A stretch of 46,339 bases of DNA. Origin: Clostridia bacterium. Its GTDB lineage: Bacteria; Bacillota; Clostridia; Oscillospirales; CAG-272. The translations under genes and the position numbers were made by a program. This document shows, piece after piece, positions 6,189-14,802 of the stretch (the stretch's first letter is position 1; every line of letters begins with the position of its first letter). The stretch covers positions 1 to 46,339 of the forward strand of contig JAFTYG010000052.1 in the NCBI GenBank assembly GCA_017461365.1, given 5' to 3'. Below the pieces are notes generated by a model that was given only the letters and a program-made list of their open reading frames with translations, ran no database searches and had not been told where the DNA came from.

Positions 6189-8108
6189 TTAAAGCTTTTC
6201 GGCTATTTTCAGCCACTCCGCTGCCGACGCGTCGCTGGGGCAGCACCAATCACCTCTCGGGGAAAGTCCCACACTTCCGACCTTAGGCCCGTCGGGAAGG
6301 CAAGAGCGCTTGAACTGCTGTGAGAAGAAACGGCGAAGAAAGCTTATAAGCCACTTTTTAAGTGTTTCATCGTCGTACACGCCCGCAAAGGCAATTTTCG
6401 CAAGACGGTAGAGCTTGTCGGGAGAATATCCGAAACGGAGAGTATAATATATGTAAAAATCATGTATCTCATAAGGTCCTACAAGATCTTCGGTTTTTTG
6501 AGAAATGTTACCGCTTTCGTCTGCGGGGAGGAGCTCGGGACTTACGGGAGTGTCGACAATGTCGCGCAGTACGTCCGCAAGCCTTTGACGCCCGTTCTTT
6601 TCAGCATCGTCGGCGCAATGCGATACGATCTTACGCACAAGCGTCTTGGGAACGTCTGCATTTACGCCGTACATCGACATATGGTCGCCGTTGTACGTCG
6701 CCCAACCGAGAGCAAGCTCAGAAAGGTCTCCCGTTCCGACTACCAAGCCGTTTTCCATGTTTGCGATGTCCATAATTATCTGCGTGCGCTCTCTTGCCTG
6801 CGAATTCTCATATACAACGTTTTTGTTGCTTTCATCGTGACCTATATCCGAAAAATGCTGTCTTACGGCGCTTGTTATGTCGATCTGATTTAGCTGACAT
6901 CCAAGCTCCTCGCAAAGCACCTCCGCATTTGAGCGTGTTCGGGTAGTCGTACCGAAGCAGGGCATAGTGACGCAGACTATATCTGTGTGAGGACGGCAGA
7001 GAATATCCATGGCGCGTACCGAGGCGAGAAGAGCAAGGCAGGAGTCAAGCCCTCCCGATATGCCGATAACGCACTTTTTTGCATACGCTTTTATTATCCT
7101 TTGCGCAAGTCCTTCCGCTTGTATCGAAAGTACCGTTTCACAGCGCCTTGCAAGCTCCGCGCTGTCTTTTGGAATAAACGGATGAGGATCGATCCGCCTT
7201 GTAAGAGATGTATCTGTTATGTCACAATCGAAGCTGTAATCCTCAATACTCTCCGCCGTCTCTGTGTTCGATTTCCAACTTCTCTTGCGCTCTGCGGATA
7301 GGCGCGAGACGTCTATCTCACTTACGGTAAGCTCGCTGTGCGAAAAGGGGAGTGCCTCGGCAAGTAAATTTCCGCACTCTGCTATGATCGAATGTCCGCC
7401 ATAAACGTGATCTGTGGTCGATTCTCCCGCTCCCGCGCCCGAAAGGATGTATCCGCATACACAGCGCGCCGAGTGGGAAAGTACAGACATTCTTCTGTAT
7501 TCCTCACTTCCGACCGTATCGTAGGATGCGCAAGGATTAGCTACTATCAAAGCGCCTCCCACCGCACAGTGTGCGGACAAAGGAACGGGAGATATGAGGT
7601 CATCACCTATCTCTACGCAAAATCTGAAGTTCTTCATATCCTCACAGCATAATATCTGTTCGTTACCAAATAACGGTACGTACTGTCCGCAAAGCTTTGC
7701 CATTCCTGTTTTCTCAGAATACTCCGAAAAATATCTGTATTCAGCCTTGCTTCGTAAATTTTTCTTTGAAAAAACGCCGAGAATTTGTCCTTTTTGACAA
7801 ATTGCGGCAGAATTATAAATTTTGTCATTGACAACAAGAGGAAAACCGATTATACTAATAGTATCGGAATTCTTTGTCTTTGTCAAAAATTCTCCGAGAG
7901 CCTTCTCGGCAGAGTCGGTAAGTACCTCGGATAAAAAGAGATCCCCACAGGTAGCGCCCGTCAGCGAAAGCTCGGGAAAAACAAGGAGCTTAACGCCGAG
8001 CTCCTCGGCTTTTTTGTGCAGTCTCAGTATTTCCGAAAGATTTGCGCCCGTGTCCGCGACCGTTATTTTGGGCGTTGCGGCGGCAACCTTTATAAATCCG
8101 TGTTTCAT
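6189..8108 (-). CDS. nadE: NAD+ synthetase with amidase domain lacking the catalytic cysteine
   Basis: This 639-residue protein has an N-terminal nitrilase-type glutaminase domain (about 1-290) and a C-terminal NAD synthetase domain with the pyrophosphatase loop GISGGLDS, the GTGDLSELALGWATYNGDH segment and SPRGDW near the end. It makes NAD+ from deamido-NAD+ and ATP. Two of the three glutaminase residues are visible (Glu46 in FPELS, Lys115), but the nucleophile cysteine expected in an EICED-like motif reads EIGDD, with Gly168 encoded at 7605-7607. The enzyme may therefore depend on free ammonia. The start at 8108 follows AAGGAAGG; the longer reading frame to 8750 has no support. Confidence 0.9.
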   Translation of the reverse strand: MKHGFIKVAAATPKITVADTGANLSEILRLHKKAEELGVKLLVFPELSLTGATCGDLFLSEVLTDSAEKALGEFLTKTKNSDTISIIGFPLVVNDKIYNSAAICQKGQILGVFSKKNLRSKAEYRYFSEYSEKTGMAKLCGQYVPLFGNEQILCCEDMKNFRFCVEIGDDLISPVPLSAHCAVGGALIVANPCASYDTVGSEEYRRMSVLSHSARCVCGYILSGAGAGESTTDHVYGGHSIIAECGNLLAEALPFSHSELTVSEIDVSRLSAERKRSWKSNTETAESIEDYSFDCDITDTSLTRRIDPHPFIPKDSAELARRCETVLSIQAEGLAQRIIKAYAKKCVIGISGGLDSCLALLASVRAMDILCRPHTDIVCVTMPCFGTTTRTRSNAEVLCEELGCQLNQIDITSAVRQHFSDIGHDESNKNVVYENSQARERTQIIMDIANMENGLVVGTGDLSELALGWATYNGDHMSMYGVNADVPKTLVRKIVSHCADDAEKNGRQRLADVLRDIVDTPVSPELLPADESGNISQKTEDLVGPYEIHDFYIYYTLRFGYSPDKLYRLAKIAFAGVYDDETLKKWLISFLRRFFSQQFKRSCLPDGPKVGSVGLSPRGDWCCPSDASAAEWLKIAEKL

Positions 8109-8141
8109 TATCATCATCCTTCCTTTTTGATGTACACAGAT

Positions 8142-8170
8142 ATTATACATTTTTATTGCGCAAAAAACAA
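8142..8170 (-). promoter_or_regulatory. Probable nadE promoter
   Basis: On the minus strand, TTGTTT (8170-8165), a 17-bp spacer and TATAAT (8147-8142), 34 bp before the nadE start codon. Confidence 0.6.
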
Positions 8171-8210
8171 TATAATTTCGAAAAATAAATAAAAAAGGAT
8201 AAGGTGATCT

Positions 8211-8624
8211 ATGAATGTAATAGTATGTCTTGACGACAGATGCGGTATGATGTTTAACGGACGCAGACAGAGCCGAGACAAGCGCGTGTATGAGGATATT
8301 GTAAAATGCCTGCCCGAGGGCGGAGGAATACTTATGGCAGAGTATTCGAGAAATCTGTTTTTCGACAGCGGAGCTCCTTTTATATGTACCGAGAGCTTTC
8401 TTGATATGGCTGGAGAGAATGACACCTGCTTTGTTGAAAACAGAGCGCTTTCGGCATATGCCGAAAGAATAAAAAAGCTGATAATTTACCGATGGAACAG
8501 ACACTATCCGTCGGATATGACGTTTGATATAGAGCCCGAAAAAGAGGGCTTCAGACTTTTGCATACAGAAGACTTTGAGGGAAATTCCCATGAAAAAATA
8601 ACAAAGGAGATATATGTAAGATGA
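8211..8624 (+). CDS. Conserved hypothetical protein (often mislabelled ribonuclease Z)
   Basis: The 137-residue protein begins MNVIVCLDDRCGMMFNGRRQS and contains CFVENR in the middle. I recognise this pattern from a small Firmicutes family that public annotation often calls ribonuclease Z, although it has none of the HxHxDH metal-binding motifs of that enzyme. It lacks a signal peptide and membrane segments. AAGGATAAGGTG precedes the ATG. The stop overlaps the start of the secreted nuclease gene by four bases (ATGA), so the two are translationally coupled. This suggests a shared process, possibly nucleic acid handling, but no function is established from sequence. Confidence 0.65.
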   Translation: MNVIVCLDDRCGMMFNGRRQSRDKRVYEDIVKCLPEGGGILMAEYSRNLFFDSGAPFICTESFLDMAGENDTCFVENRALSAYAERIKKLIIYRWNRHYPSDMTFDIEPEKEGFRLLHTEDFEGNSHEKITKEIYVR

Positions 8625-9589
8625 ATAAAAGAATACTTGCGCTTCTTTTGGCGCTGATAGTTGCCGTAGGCGTTTTTGCGGGCTGCGACCTGCTTGACGG
8701 AGGCATACAAAACAACGACGGATATGAAAATAACGACGTAAAGGATACAAACGAAGCAGAAAAGGACGAGGGCGTTTACGGCTACGCGTCGGTGGACGGT
8801 ATCCCCGATTATTCGGGTAAGGCTTACGTTGAGCTCAACGGAAATCAGCCCGAATTTACCGAGGAAGAAAAGGTTACAGCGTCTTATGAATTTTACAGCG
8901 AGCTCGACTCTCTCGGCAGATGCGGATATACGGTAGCTTGCGTAGGTAAGGATATAATGCCTACCGAGGACAGAGAGAGCATAAGCTCGGTAAAGCCCTC
9001 GGGATGGGTGAACAACAAGTACGACACCGAGCTTGTGGACGGAGGATACATATACAACCGTTGCCACCTTATCGGATTTCAGCTTACGGGCGAGAACGCC
9101 AATAAGAACAATCTTATAACGGGAACTCGGTACCTCAATATCGAGGGAATGCTTCCTTTTGAGAATATGGTTGCCGACTATGTCAAGGAAACGGGCAATC
9201 ACGTTATGTACCGCGTAACGCCTGTTTTTGTCGGAAACAATCTGCTTGCAAGCGGAGTAAAGATCGAGGGATGGTCTGTCGAGGATAACGGAGAGGGTAT
9301 CTGCTTCAATGTCTTTGCATACAACGTTCAACCGGGTATCACGATAAATTACGCTACGGGAGACAACGTTCTTAACGGCGAGACGCTGCCCGAGGAGGAA
9401 ACGAACAGCGCAGACGCTCCTTCGGAGAACGGAAGCTATATTCTTAATACGTCGAGCAAGAAGATACACAGAGCCGACTGTACTTATGCGGTGAATATAA
9501 AGGAAGAAAATAAGAGGGAATATACTGGAAGCATCGATGATCTTTTAGCCGACGGTTATACCGCCTGCGGAACCTGCAAGCCCGAATGA
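8621..9589 (+). CDS. Secreted DNA/RNA non-specific endonuclease lipoprotein
   Basis: The 322-residue protein has a lipoprotein signal ending VFAGC (Cys22), an acidic linker, and a beta-beta-alpha-metal nuclease domain at about 65-245. The domain carries YNRCHLIG in the place of the DRGH motif, followed by NKNNLITGTRYLN, as in DNA-entry type nucleases. A C-terminal tail of about 50 residues (KKIHRADCTY ... YTACGTCKPE) has one His and three Cys and resembles an Ada-type zinc site, common in clostridial relatives. It probably degrades extracellular nucleic acid for nutrition or uptake. It is coupled to the small gene upstream and has its own terminator. Confidence 0.88.
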   Translation: MNKRILALLLALIVAVGVFAGCDLLDGGIQNNDGYENNDVKDTNEAEKDEGVYGYASVDGIPDYSGKAYVELNGNQPEFTEEEKVTASYEFYSELDSLGRCGYTVACVGKDIMPTEDRESISSVKPSGWVNNKYDTELVDGGYIYNRCHLIGFQLTGENANKNNLITGTRYLNIEGMLPFENMVADYVKETGNHVMYRVTPVFVGNNLLASGVKIEGWSVEDNGEGICFNVFAYNVQPGITINYATGDNVLNGETLPEEETNSADAPSENGSYILNTSSKKIHRADCTYAVNIKEENKREYTGSIDDLLADGYTACGTCKPE

Positions 9590-9600
9590 ATAAAATTTTT

Positions 9601-9636
9601 GGGATATTTCTCCAAGTGGGAAATATCCCGATTTTT
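9601..9636 (+). terminator. Intrinsic terminator of the nuclease gene
   Basis: The perfect 10-bp arms GGGATATTTC (9601-9610) and GAAATATCCC (9620-9629) are followed by GATTTTTATTT. Confidence 0.9.
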
Positions 9637-9660
9637 ATTTAAAATTTTAATAAAAAGTTC

Positions 9661-9689
9661 TTGAATAAAAGAGAATTATGTGATATAAT
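9661..9689 (+). promoter_or_regulatory. Promoter of the dacA operon
   Basis: TTGAAT (9661-9666), 17-bp spacer and TATAAT (9684-9689) with an extended TGA. No later terminator is visible until the HU region, so this may drive a long polycistronic message. Confidence 0.8.
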
Positions 9690-9760
9690 GAAATGTAATT
9701 ATTATAATAGGGGCAGAATATCATTCCCCGAATTTGTGCTATTCGAAAAAGGAGAAAAAA

Positions 9761-10681
9761 GTGGAAGCTGTTTTTGAAAAAGCAAAGGTCTTTTTTGATG
9801 CCTATGTTATTAACGTATTTAAGGATTTCGGCATATTTGACGTTGTAGATATACTTCTTCTCGGGGCAGTGCTTTACTTTGTTTACCGTTTTGTAAGAGA
9901 GAGACGCGCGGGAAAGCTCCTTATAGGACTCGGATGCATACTCGTGCTCTCGCTCGTTGGTGATATATTCGATATGCCCGCTACGCGGTTTATATTCAGT
10001 GACTTCCGTCAGATAGGTGTGCTTGCGATCATAATACTTTTTCAGCCCGAGCTCAGAAGCGCTCTCGAAAAGGTTGGCGGTATGCCTCAGTCGGGTATCA
10101 GAAATATCACCGCAGACTCCCGTGACGCTTCTGTGAGAAGCGCCGAGATAGACGCCCTTTGTACGGCTGTCAGCGACCTTTCGAGAGATAAGGTGGGAGC
10201 GCTTATCGTTATCGAGCGTACCACAAAGCTCGGTGAGTATATAAAATCGGGCGTGTCTGTGGATGCCGCTCTTACTCCTCACCTTATAAGAAACCTGTTT
10301 TTCAATAAAGCGCCCCTGCACGACGGAGCGGTGATCATCCGTTCGGGAAGAATATGCGCGGCGGGTTGCTTTTTACCGCTGTCGACTAAGGACGATATAA
10401 ACAAGGATCTCGGAACTCGGCACAGAGCTGCTATCGGTATGTCGGAGGCGAGTGACGCTATCGTTATAGTTGTCTCGGAGGAAACGGGAACTATATCGCT
10501 GTCGATCGACGGAAATCTGTCGAGAAATTACAATTACAGCTCCTTAAAGCAGGAGCTCAATAAGCTTCTTTCACCCCAAGGGCAGGGCGACCATGCGAAA
10601 AAGCTCTCCAAGAAAGACAAGAAGGGTAAGAAGAATAAAAAAGAGAAAAGCTCCGAGCCTTCGGATAACGAAGAAGAATAA
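9761..10681 (+). CDS. dacA: Diadenylate cyclase CdaA/DacA
   Basis: The enzyme joins two ATP into the second messenger c-di-AMP, which controls potassium and osmolyte balance and cell wall stress. The 306-residue protein has about three N-terminal membrane helices (residues 25-95) and a DAC domain with Asp188-Gly-Ala in LHDGAV and Arg220-His-Arg in GTRHRAAIG. The GTG start at 9761 is chosen because it follows AAAAAGGAG; a frame-open ATG at 9734 has no such site. The C-terminus is a lysine-rich then acidic tail (about 275-306). It is followed 23 bp later by a short membrane protein where cdaR usually sits. Confidence 0.96.
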   Translation: MEAVFEKAKVFFDAYVINVFKDFGIFDVVDILLLGAVLYFVYRFVRERRAGKLLIGLGCILVLSLVGDIFDMPATRFIFSDFRQIGVLAIIILFQPELRSALEKVGGMPQSGIRNITADSRDASVRSAEIDALCTAVSDLSRDKVGALIVIERTTKLGEYIKSGVSVDAALTPHLIRNLFFNKAPLHDGAVIIRSGRICAAGCFLPLSTKDDINKDLGTRHRAAIGMSEASDAIVIVVSEETGTISLSIDGNLSRNYNYSSLKQELNKLLSPQGQGDHAKKLSKKDKKGKKNKKEKSSEPSDNEEE

Positions 10682-10704
10682 TTTACGGTAAAGGCGGAAA
10701 ATAA

Positions 10705-10920
10705 ATGGCTAAACGCGAGAAAAACGAAAACGTGTACGATGACGGTACATATGTAGTCAAGAAAAACAGAAAAGAAAGTATAATCGCTTTTATTATCTGC
10801 GTACTTATTGCCTTTGCTATATGGATATACGCTAAGAATGACGAGATAATGAAAGCGGATGAGCAACCGCCCATGCCGAGCGACCAGCAAACCGAGCAGA
10901 ACGCCTCGGCGGAAGGATAA
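10705..10920 (+). CDS. Short single-helix membrane protein in the CdaR position
   Basis: The 71-residue protein has a charged N-terminus, one transmembrane helix (about 25-43, ending IWIYAKN) and an acidic, Gln- and Pro-rich tail. In many Firmicutes the gene after dacA is cdaR, whose product starts with a helix of this kind, often ending W-x-Y, followed by several extracellular YbbR domains that modulate the cyclase. Here only the helix-like part is present; no YbbR repeats occur in any frame downstream. It may be a reduced CdaR or an unrelated small protein. The next gene begins 7 bp after its stop. Confidence 0.6.
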   Translation: MAKREKNENVYDDGTYVVKKNRKESIIAFIICVLIAFAIWIYAKNDEIMKADEQPPMPSDQQTEQNASAEG

Positions 10921-10927
10921 GCGCTTT

Positions 10928-12550
10928 ATGTGTGAAGAAAAAACCATAGGATACGTTCTCGGAGGGATAAGTCTGTCTCCCGACGCAGCGCCCGAGGAGG
11001 CTTGCCGTATTGCGGCGTCCGAAATGAAGCGTGCAGGGGTAGCCCCTGCACGACTTGATTTTGATATTTGCAAATATTCGGTCGACGCGAGAAAGAAAAA
11101 AGACGTACGGCTCGTGTATTCGGTTTCGGTGCGCTCAAAGGACGGCAGTGAAATAAAAATGCCCTCGGGATGCAGATATACGGTATCTCCTCTTTACGAT
11201 AAAAAGCTGTCTTTGCGCATAGGCAAGGATAAGACAGCTGCGCCCCCGTTGGTGGTAGGTATGGGACCTGCGGGACTTTTTTGCGCGCTCCTTCTGGCAG
11301 AGAACGGCTATGCGCCCGTAATTATCGATAGGGGCGATCCCGTCACAGAACGTATGGCGGCGCACAAAAAATTTTGCGAGCTCGGCATACTTGACACCGA
11401 GTCGAATATACAGTTCGGCGCAGGAGGCGCGGGAACATTTTCCGACGGAAAGCTGCTTACAAGAGTCAACGATCCGAGAGTTGCGTACGTGCTCGAGCGT
11501 TTTTGCGATTTCGGCGCGCCCGAGGAGATAAAGATAAAAGCAAAGCCGCATATAGGCACCGATCTGCTTTGCGGTATAGTCGATACTATGCTGCGAAGAA
11601 TAGAAGAGCTCGGCGGAAAAGTGCTGTACAGAACAAGACTTGAGAAAATAAAAAGACTGGCGGACGGAAGTATCACGGCGACCACGTCAAAGGGCGACGT
11701 TCAGTGCTCGTCGCTCTGTCTTGCCATAGGTCACAGCGCAAGAGACACTTATGCGATGCTCATGGAAAACGGATATTCCGTTGAGGCAAAGCCCTTTTCG
11801 GTCGGCGTCCGTATAGAGCATCTGCAAGCCCGTATCGATGAAGCTATGTACGGAGACTTTGCGGGACATCCGAGAATTGGAAAGGGAGAATATCATCTTT
11901 CCGATACAAAGACGGGCAGGGGAGTTTATACATTCTGTATGTGCCCGGGAGGAGAGGTAGTCGCGGCGGCATCCGAGGATGGCGGCGTGGTCGTAAACGG
12001 TATGAGCCGATTTTCCAGAGACGGTAAAAATGCCAATTCCGCCGTCTGCGTGTCGGTTCGTCCCGAGGATTACGGAAGCTCGCCCGAAAAAGCTATCGCA
12101 TTTCAGCGCAGACTTGAGCGCGCGGCATATATAAACGGCGGAGGCGATTATTACGCGCCCGTGCAGACCGTCGGCGATTTTCTTTCCGAAAGGATCGGAA
12201 GCGAGCCCACAGAGGTGCTCCCGACATACAGAGACGGACGCGTCCGTCTTTCGTCAATGGATGAGGTATTGCCCGAATTCGTTTGCAGAGAGCTCAGACA
12301 CGGGCTTTTGAGCTTTGAGAGAAAGCTGTCGGGATTTTCCTCTCCCACGGCTCTGCTCAGCGGAGTTGAAACGAGAACGTCCTCGCCCGTAAGAATATTG
12401 CGTAATGAGGAGCTTTGCGCGCTCGGACACGACGGAGTATATCCGTGCGGTGAGGGCGCGGGATACGCGGGCGGAATAACGAGCGCCGCCATGGACGGAA
12501 TTCGCGTAGCGGAAAAGATAATGGAAAGATACGCGCCGATAAAAACGTGA
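10928..12550 (+). CDS. FAD-dependent dehydrogenase-like flavoprotein (COG2509 type)
   Basis: The 540-residue protein has an N-terminal segment of about 100 residues with a small ferredoxin-like character. A Rossmann FAD-binding motif VVGMGPAGLFCALLLAENG follows (about 119-137), then NIQFGAGGAGTFSDGKL, and a C-terminal GEGAGYAGGITSAAMDG FAD-contacting block. This order is typical of an uncharacterised FAD-dependent dehydrogenase family widespread in Clostridia; the substrate is unknown. The ATG at 10928 is preferred over the longer frame because GGAAGGA precedes it and the extra N-terminus would overlap the upstream gene. A perfect inverted repeat lies inside the frame at 11030-11052. Confidence 0.85.
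   Translation: MCEEKTIGYVLGGISLSPDAAPEEACRIAASEMKRAGVAPARLDFDICKYSVDARKKKDVRLVYSVSVRSKDGSEIKMPSGCRYTVSPLYDKKLSLRIGKDKTAAPPLVVGMGPAGLFCALLLAENGYAPVIIDRGDPVTERMAAHKKFCELGILDTESNIQFGAGGAGTFSDGKLLTRVNDPRVAYVLERFCDFGAPEEIKIKAKPHIGTDLLCGIVDTMLRRIEELGGKVLYRTRLEKIKRLADGSITATTSKGDVQCSSLCLAIGHSARDTYAMLMENGYSVEAKPFSVGVRIEHLQARIDEAMYGDFAGHPRIGKGEYHLSDTKTGRGVYTFCMCPGGEVVAAASEDGGVVVNGMSRFSRDGKNANSAVCVSVRPEDYGSSPEKAIAFQRRLERAAYINGGGDYYAPVQTVGDFLSERIGSEPTEVLPTYRDGRVRLSSMDEVLPEFVCRELRHGLLSFERKLSGFSSPTALLSGVETRTSSPVRILRNEELCALGHDGVYPCGEGAGYAGGITSAAMDGIRVAEKIMERYAPIKT
11030..11052. repeat. Perfect inverted repeat inside the flavoprotein gene
   Basis: CGTGCAGGGG (11030-11039), TAG, CCCCTGCACG (11043-11052): 10-bp GC-rich arms with a 3-nt spacer, within codons for RAGVAPAR. 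It is much more stable than the surrounding sequence. It may be a small inserted palindromic element or chance. Confidence 0.7.
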
Positions 12551-12589
12551 AGCGTAGCTTTTTAAGATATAGATTTTGAGGTAAACCCA

Positions 12590-14776
12590 ATGAGAAAAAT
12601 AAAAAGAGAGAAGGTGTGGGAGGAGAAGTACGTTTTCGGTGACAAAGAGCGTGACGCGCAGATATACGAAATGGCTGACAGAATGAACGTCAGCGAGCTG
12701 TTTGCCGTTCTTCTTTATAACCGAGGCTACCGCACTGTTGAGGATGCTGAAAGATTTCTGCGTCTCGAACAGAGCGATCTCCACGATCCTTTTCTTTTAG
12801 CGGATATGACATCTGCCGTGGACAGAATACTTGCCGCGGTGGAAAACAAAGAAAAAATATGTATATACGGAGACTATGACGTCGACGGAGTTACCTCCGT
12901 TACCGTTTTATATCTCTATTTGAAAGAGCTCGGAGCGGACGTGTCGTTCCGAATTCCCAAAAGAGAGGGAGAGGGATACGGTGTATCCTGTAATGCTGTA
13001 AAGGAGCTTTACGAGGACGGAGTGGAGCTTATTATTACCGTTGATACGGGAATAACAGCGAACGTCGAGATAGAATTCGCAAAGGAGCTCGGTATCGATT
13101 TCGTTGTGACCGACCATCACGAATGTCACGCCGAGCTGCCCGTCGCTTGCGCGGTGGTAAATCCGCACAGACCTGATTGTCCGTATCCCTTTAAGGAGCT
13201 TGCGGGAGTCGGAGTTGTATTTAAGCTTGTATCTGCGTGCGAAATGACGCGATGTAAGGAGCGCGGAGAGCCCGTTATTGACGGCTTGCGCAGAGTGTGT
13301 CTCGCGTATGCCGATCTTACGGCGGTGGGAACTATCGCGGACGTTATGCCCGTCACAGACGAAAACAGACTTATAGTCAGCCTTGGACTCAAGCTTTTGT
13401 CCGACAGACCGAGGGCAGGGCTCGCGGCGCTTGCCGAGGCATCCTCGTCAAAGGGAAGCACGGATAAAAAGATAACCTCGGGAATGATAGGCTACGGCAT
13501 CGCGCCGAGGCTCAACGCCGCGGGAAGAATTGCCGATGCGGCGATAGCCGTGGAGCTGTTGCTCGAAACAGATATGCAATCGGCGCGTGAGGCGGCGGAG
13601 AGACTTTGTGAGATAAACAAACAGCGTCAGGCGGAGGAAAACAGGATAGCGCTTGCCGCTTATGAACAGATAGAGGATACGGTAGATCCCGAAAACGATC
13701 TTGTTATCGTGCTCGACAGCAATAATTGGCATCAGGGTATCATCGGTATAGTTTCCTCAAGGATAACCGAAAAGTTCGGACTTCCGTCGATACTTATATC
13801 CTTTGACGGCGAAGACGGCGATGAGGATCCGATGGACGACGGAAAGGGTTCGGGAAGAAGCGTTAAGGGACTTAATCTTGTGGAGGCGCTCGGATATTGC
13901 TCGGATCTGCTTGTAAAATACGGTGGACATGAGCTGGCGGCGGGACTTACGGTCAAGCGCGCTAATCTCGACGCATTCCGCGATAAGATAAACGAATATG
14001 TTCGAAAACATCTTACCGACGATATGTTCAAGATACGGATGGAAGCCGACTTTGAGATCTCGATGAAGGATATGAGTATGCACTTTGCAGAGGAAATATC
14101 AGTCCTTGAACCCTTCGGTATCGGAAACGCGACGCCCGCATTCATTATGAGGGACGTCAAGGTAAAAAGAATTACTAATATAGGCGGCGGAAAACATTCG
14201 AGACTTACGCTTGAAAAGGACGGGGACGTTGCCACTGCTCTCTATTTCGGCGTCGTAGAGGGAGAGCTCGGCTTTGAGTGCGGAGATACGGTCGACGTGC
14301 TTTTCAATATCGACATAAACGATTACAGAAATATACGAACCGTGCAAATGGTGCTTCAGGACGCGCGTATTGCCGACTCCTTTGCCAAGGAAGAACTAAG
14401 ACAGAAGGAGAGATACGCTGAGATAAGCGCGGGAGCAGACTTCAGCCTTGCTGAGGACGTTATACCGAGCAGAGAGGACTGCGCGGTAGTTTATAAGGTG
14501 CTCAGACACGAATACAGACTTGAAAACAGCGTAATAGATATTCGTACTCTTATGAAGCATATTGCCGAGGTAAGCGACGTAAAGCAGATAAATTACGTCA
14601 AGCTGAAATATATACTCAGAATATTCAATGAGCTGAGGATATGCGAGGCGGAGGAGCTTGAAAACGATATATACCGCTTCTGCATATTCTTTAACGCTTC
14701 AAAGACGAGTATTGACAAATCGTCCATACTCAAAAAGCTTAAAAGCCAATGTAAGGACAGACACACGGCAGACTAA
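12590..14776 (+). CDS. recJ: Single-stranded-DNA-specific exonuclease RecJ
   Basis: The enzyme degrades single-stranded DNA 5' to 3' in recombination and mismatch repair. The 728-residue product has the DHH phosphoesterase motifs in order: Asp95 in GDYDVDG (motif I), VDTGI, the Asp175-His-His triad in TDHHE (motif III) and NPHR. The DHHA1 domain follows with RLNAAGRI and GSGRSVKGLNLVEAL, then an OB-fold region. A C-terminal extension of about 150 residues resembles the extra domain of Firmicutes RecJ. GAGGT precedes the ATG. It lies 39 bp after the flavoprotein gene and 26 bp before rel. Confidence 0.95.
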   Translation: MRKIKREKVWEEKYVFGDKERDAQIYEMADRMNVSELFAVLLYNRGYRTVEDAERFLRLEQSDLHDPFLLADMTSAVDRILAAVENKEKICIYGDYDVDGVTSVTVLYLYLKELGADVSFRIPKREGEGYGVSCNAVKELYEDGVELIITVDTGITANVEIEFAKELGIDFVVTDHHECHAELPVACAVVNPHRPDCPYPFKELAGVGVVFKLVSACEMTRCKERGEPVIDGLRRVCLAYADLTAVGTIADVMPVTDENRLIVSLGLKLLSDRPRAGLAALAEASSSKGSTDKKITSGMIGYGIAPRLNAAGRIADAAIAVELLLETDMQSAREAAERLCEINKQRQAEENRIALAAYEQIEDTVDPENDLVIVLDSNNWHQGIIGIVSSRITEKFGLPSILISFDGEDGDEDPMDDGKGSGRSVKGLNLVEALGYCSDLLVKYGGHELAAGLTVKRANLDAFRDKINEYVRKHLTDDMFKIRMEADFEISMKDMSMHFAEEISVLEPFGIGNATPAFIMRDVKVKRITNIGGGKHSRLTLEKDGDVATALYFGVVEGELGFECGDTVDVLFNIDINDYRNIRTVQMVLQDARIADSFAKEELRQKERYAEISAGADFSLAEDVIPSREDCAVVYKVLRHEYRLENSVIDIRTLMKHIAEVSDVKQINYVKLKYILRIFNELRICEAEELENDIYRFCIFFNASKTSIDKSSILKKLKSQCKDRHTAD

Positions 14777-14802
14777 CATACTTTTTACGGAGAGGCAGTT
14801 CT

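Noticed and set aside
8109-8750. N-terminal extension of the NAD synthetase frame by 214 codons
   Set aside because: The extension lies over a plus-strand gene and the divergent promoter region. The start at 8108 has AAGGAAGG and matches the usual N-terminus of the family.
10859-10927. Upstream start of the flavoprotein frame
   Set aside because: It overlaps the end of the small membrane protein gene and adds an Arg/Pro-rich stretch without homology; GGAAGGA precedes the ATG at 10928.
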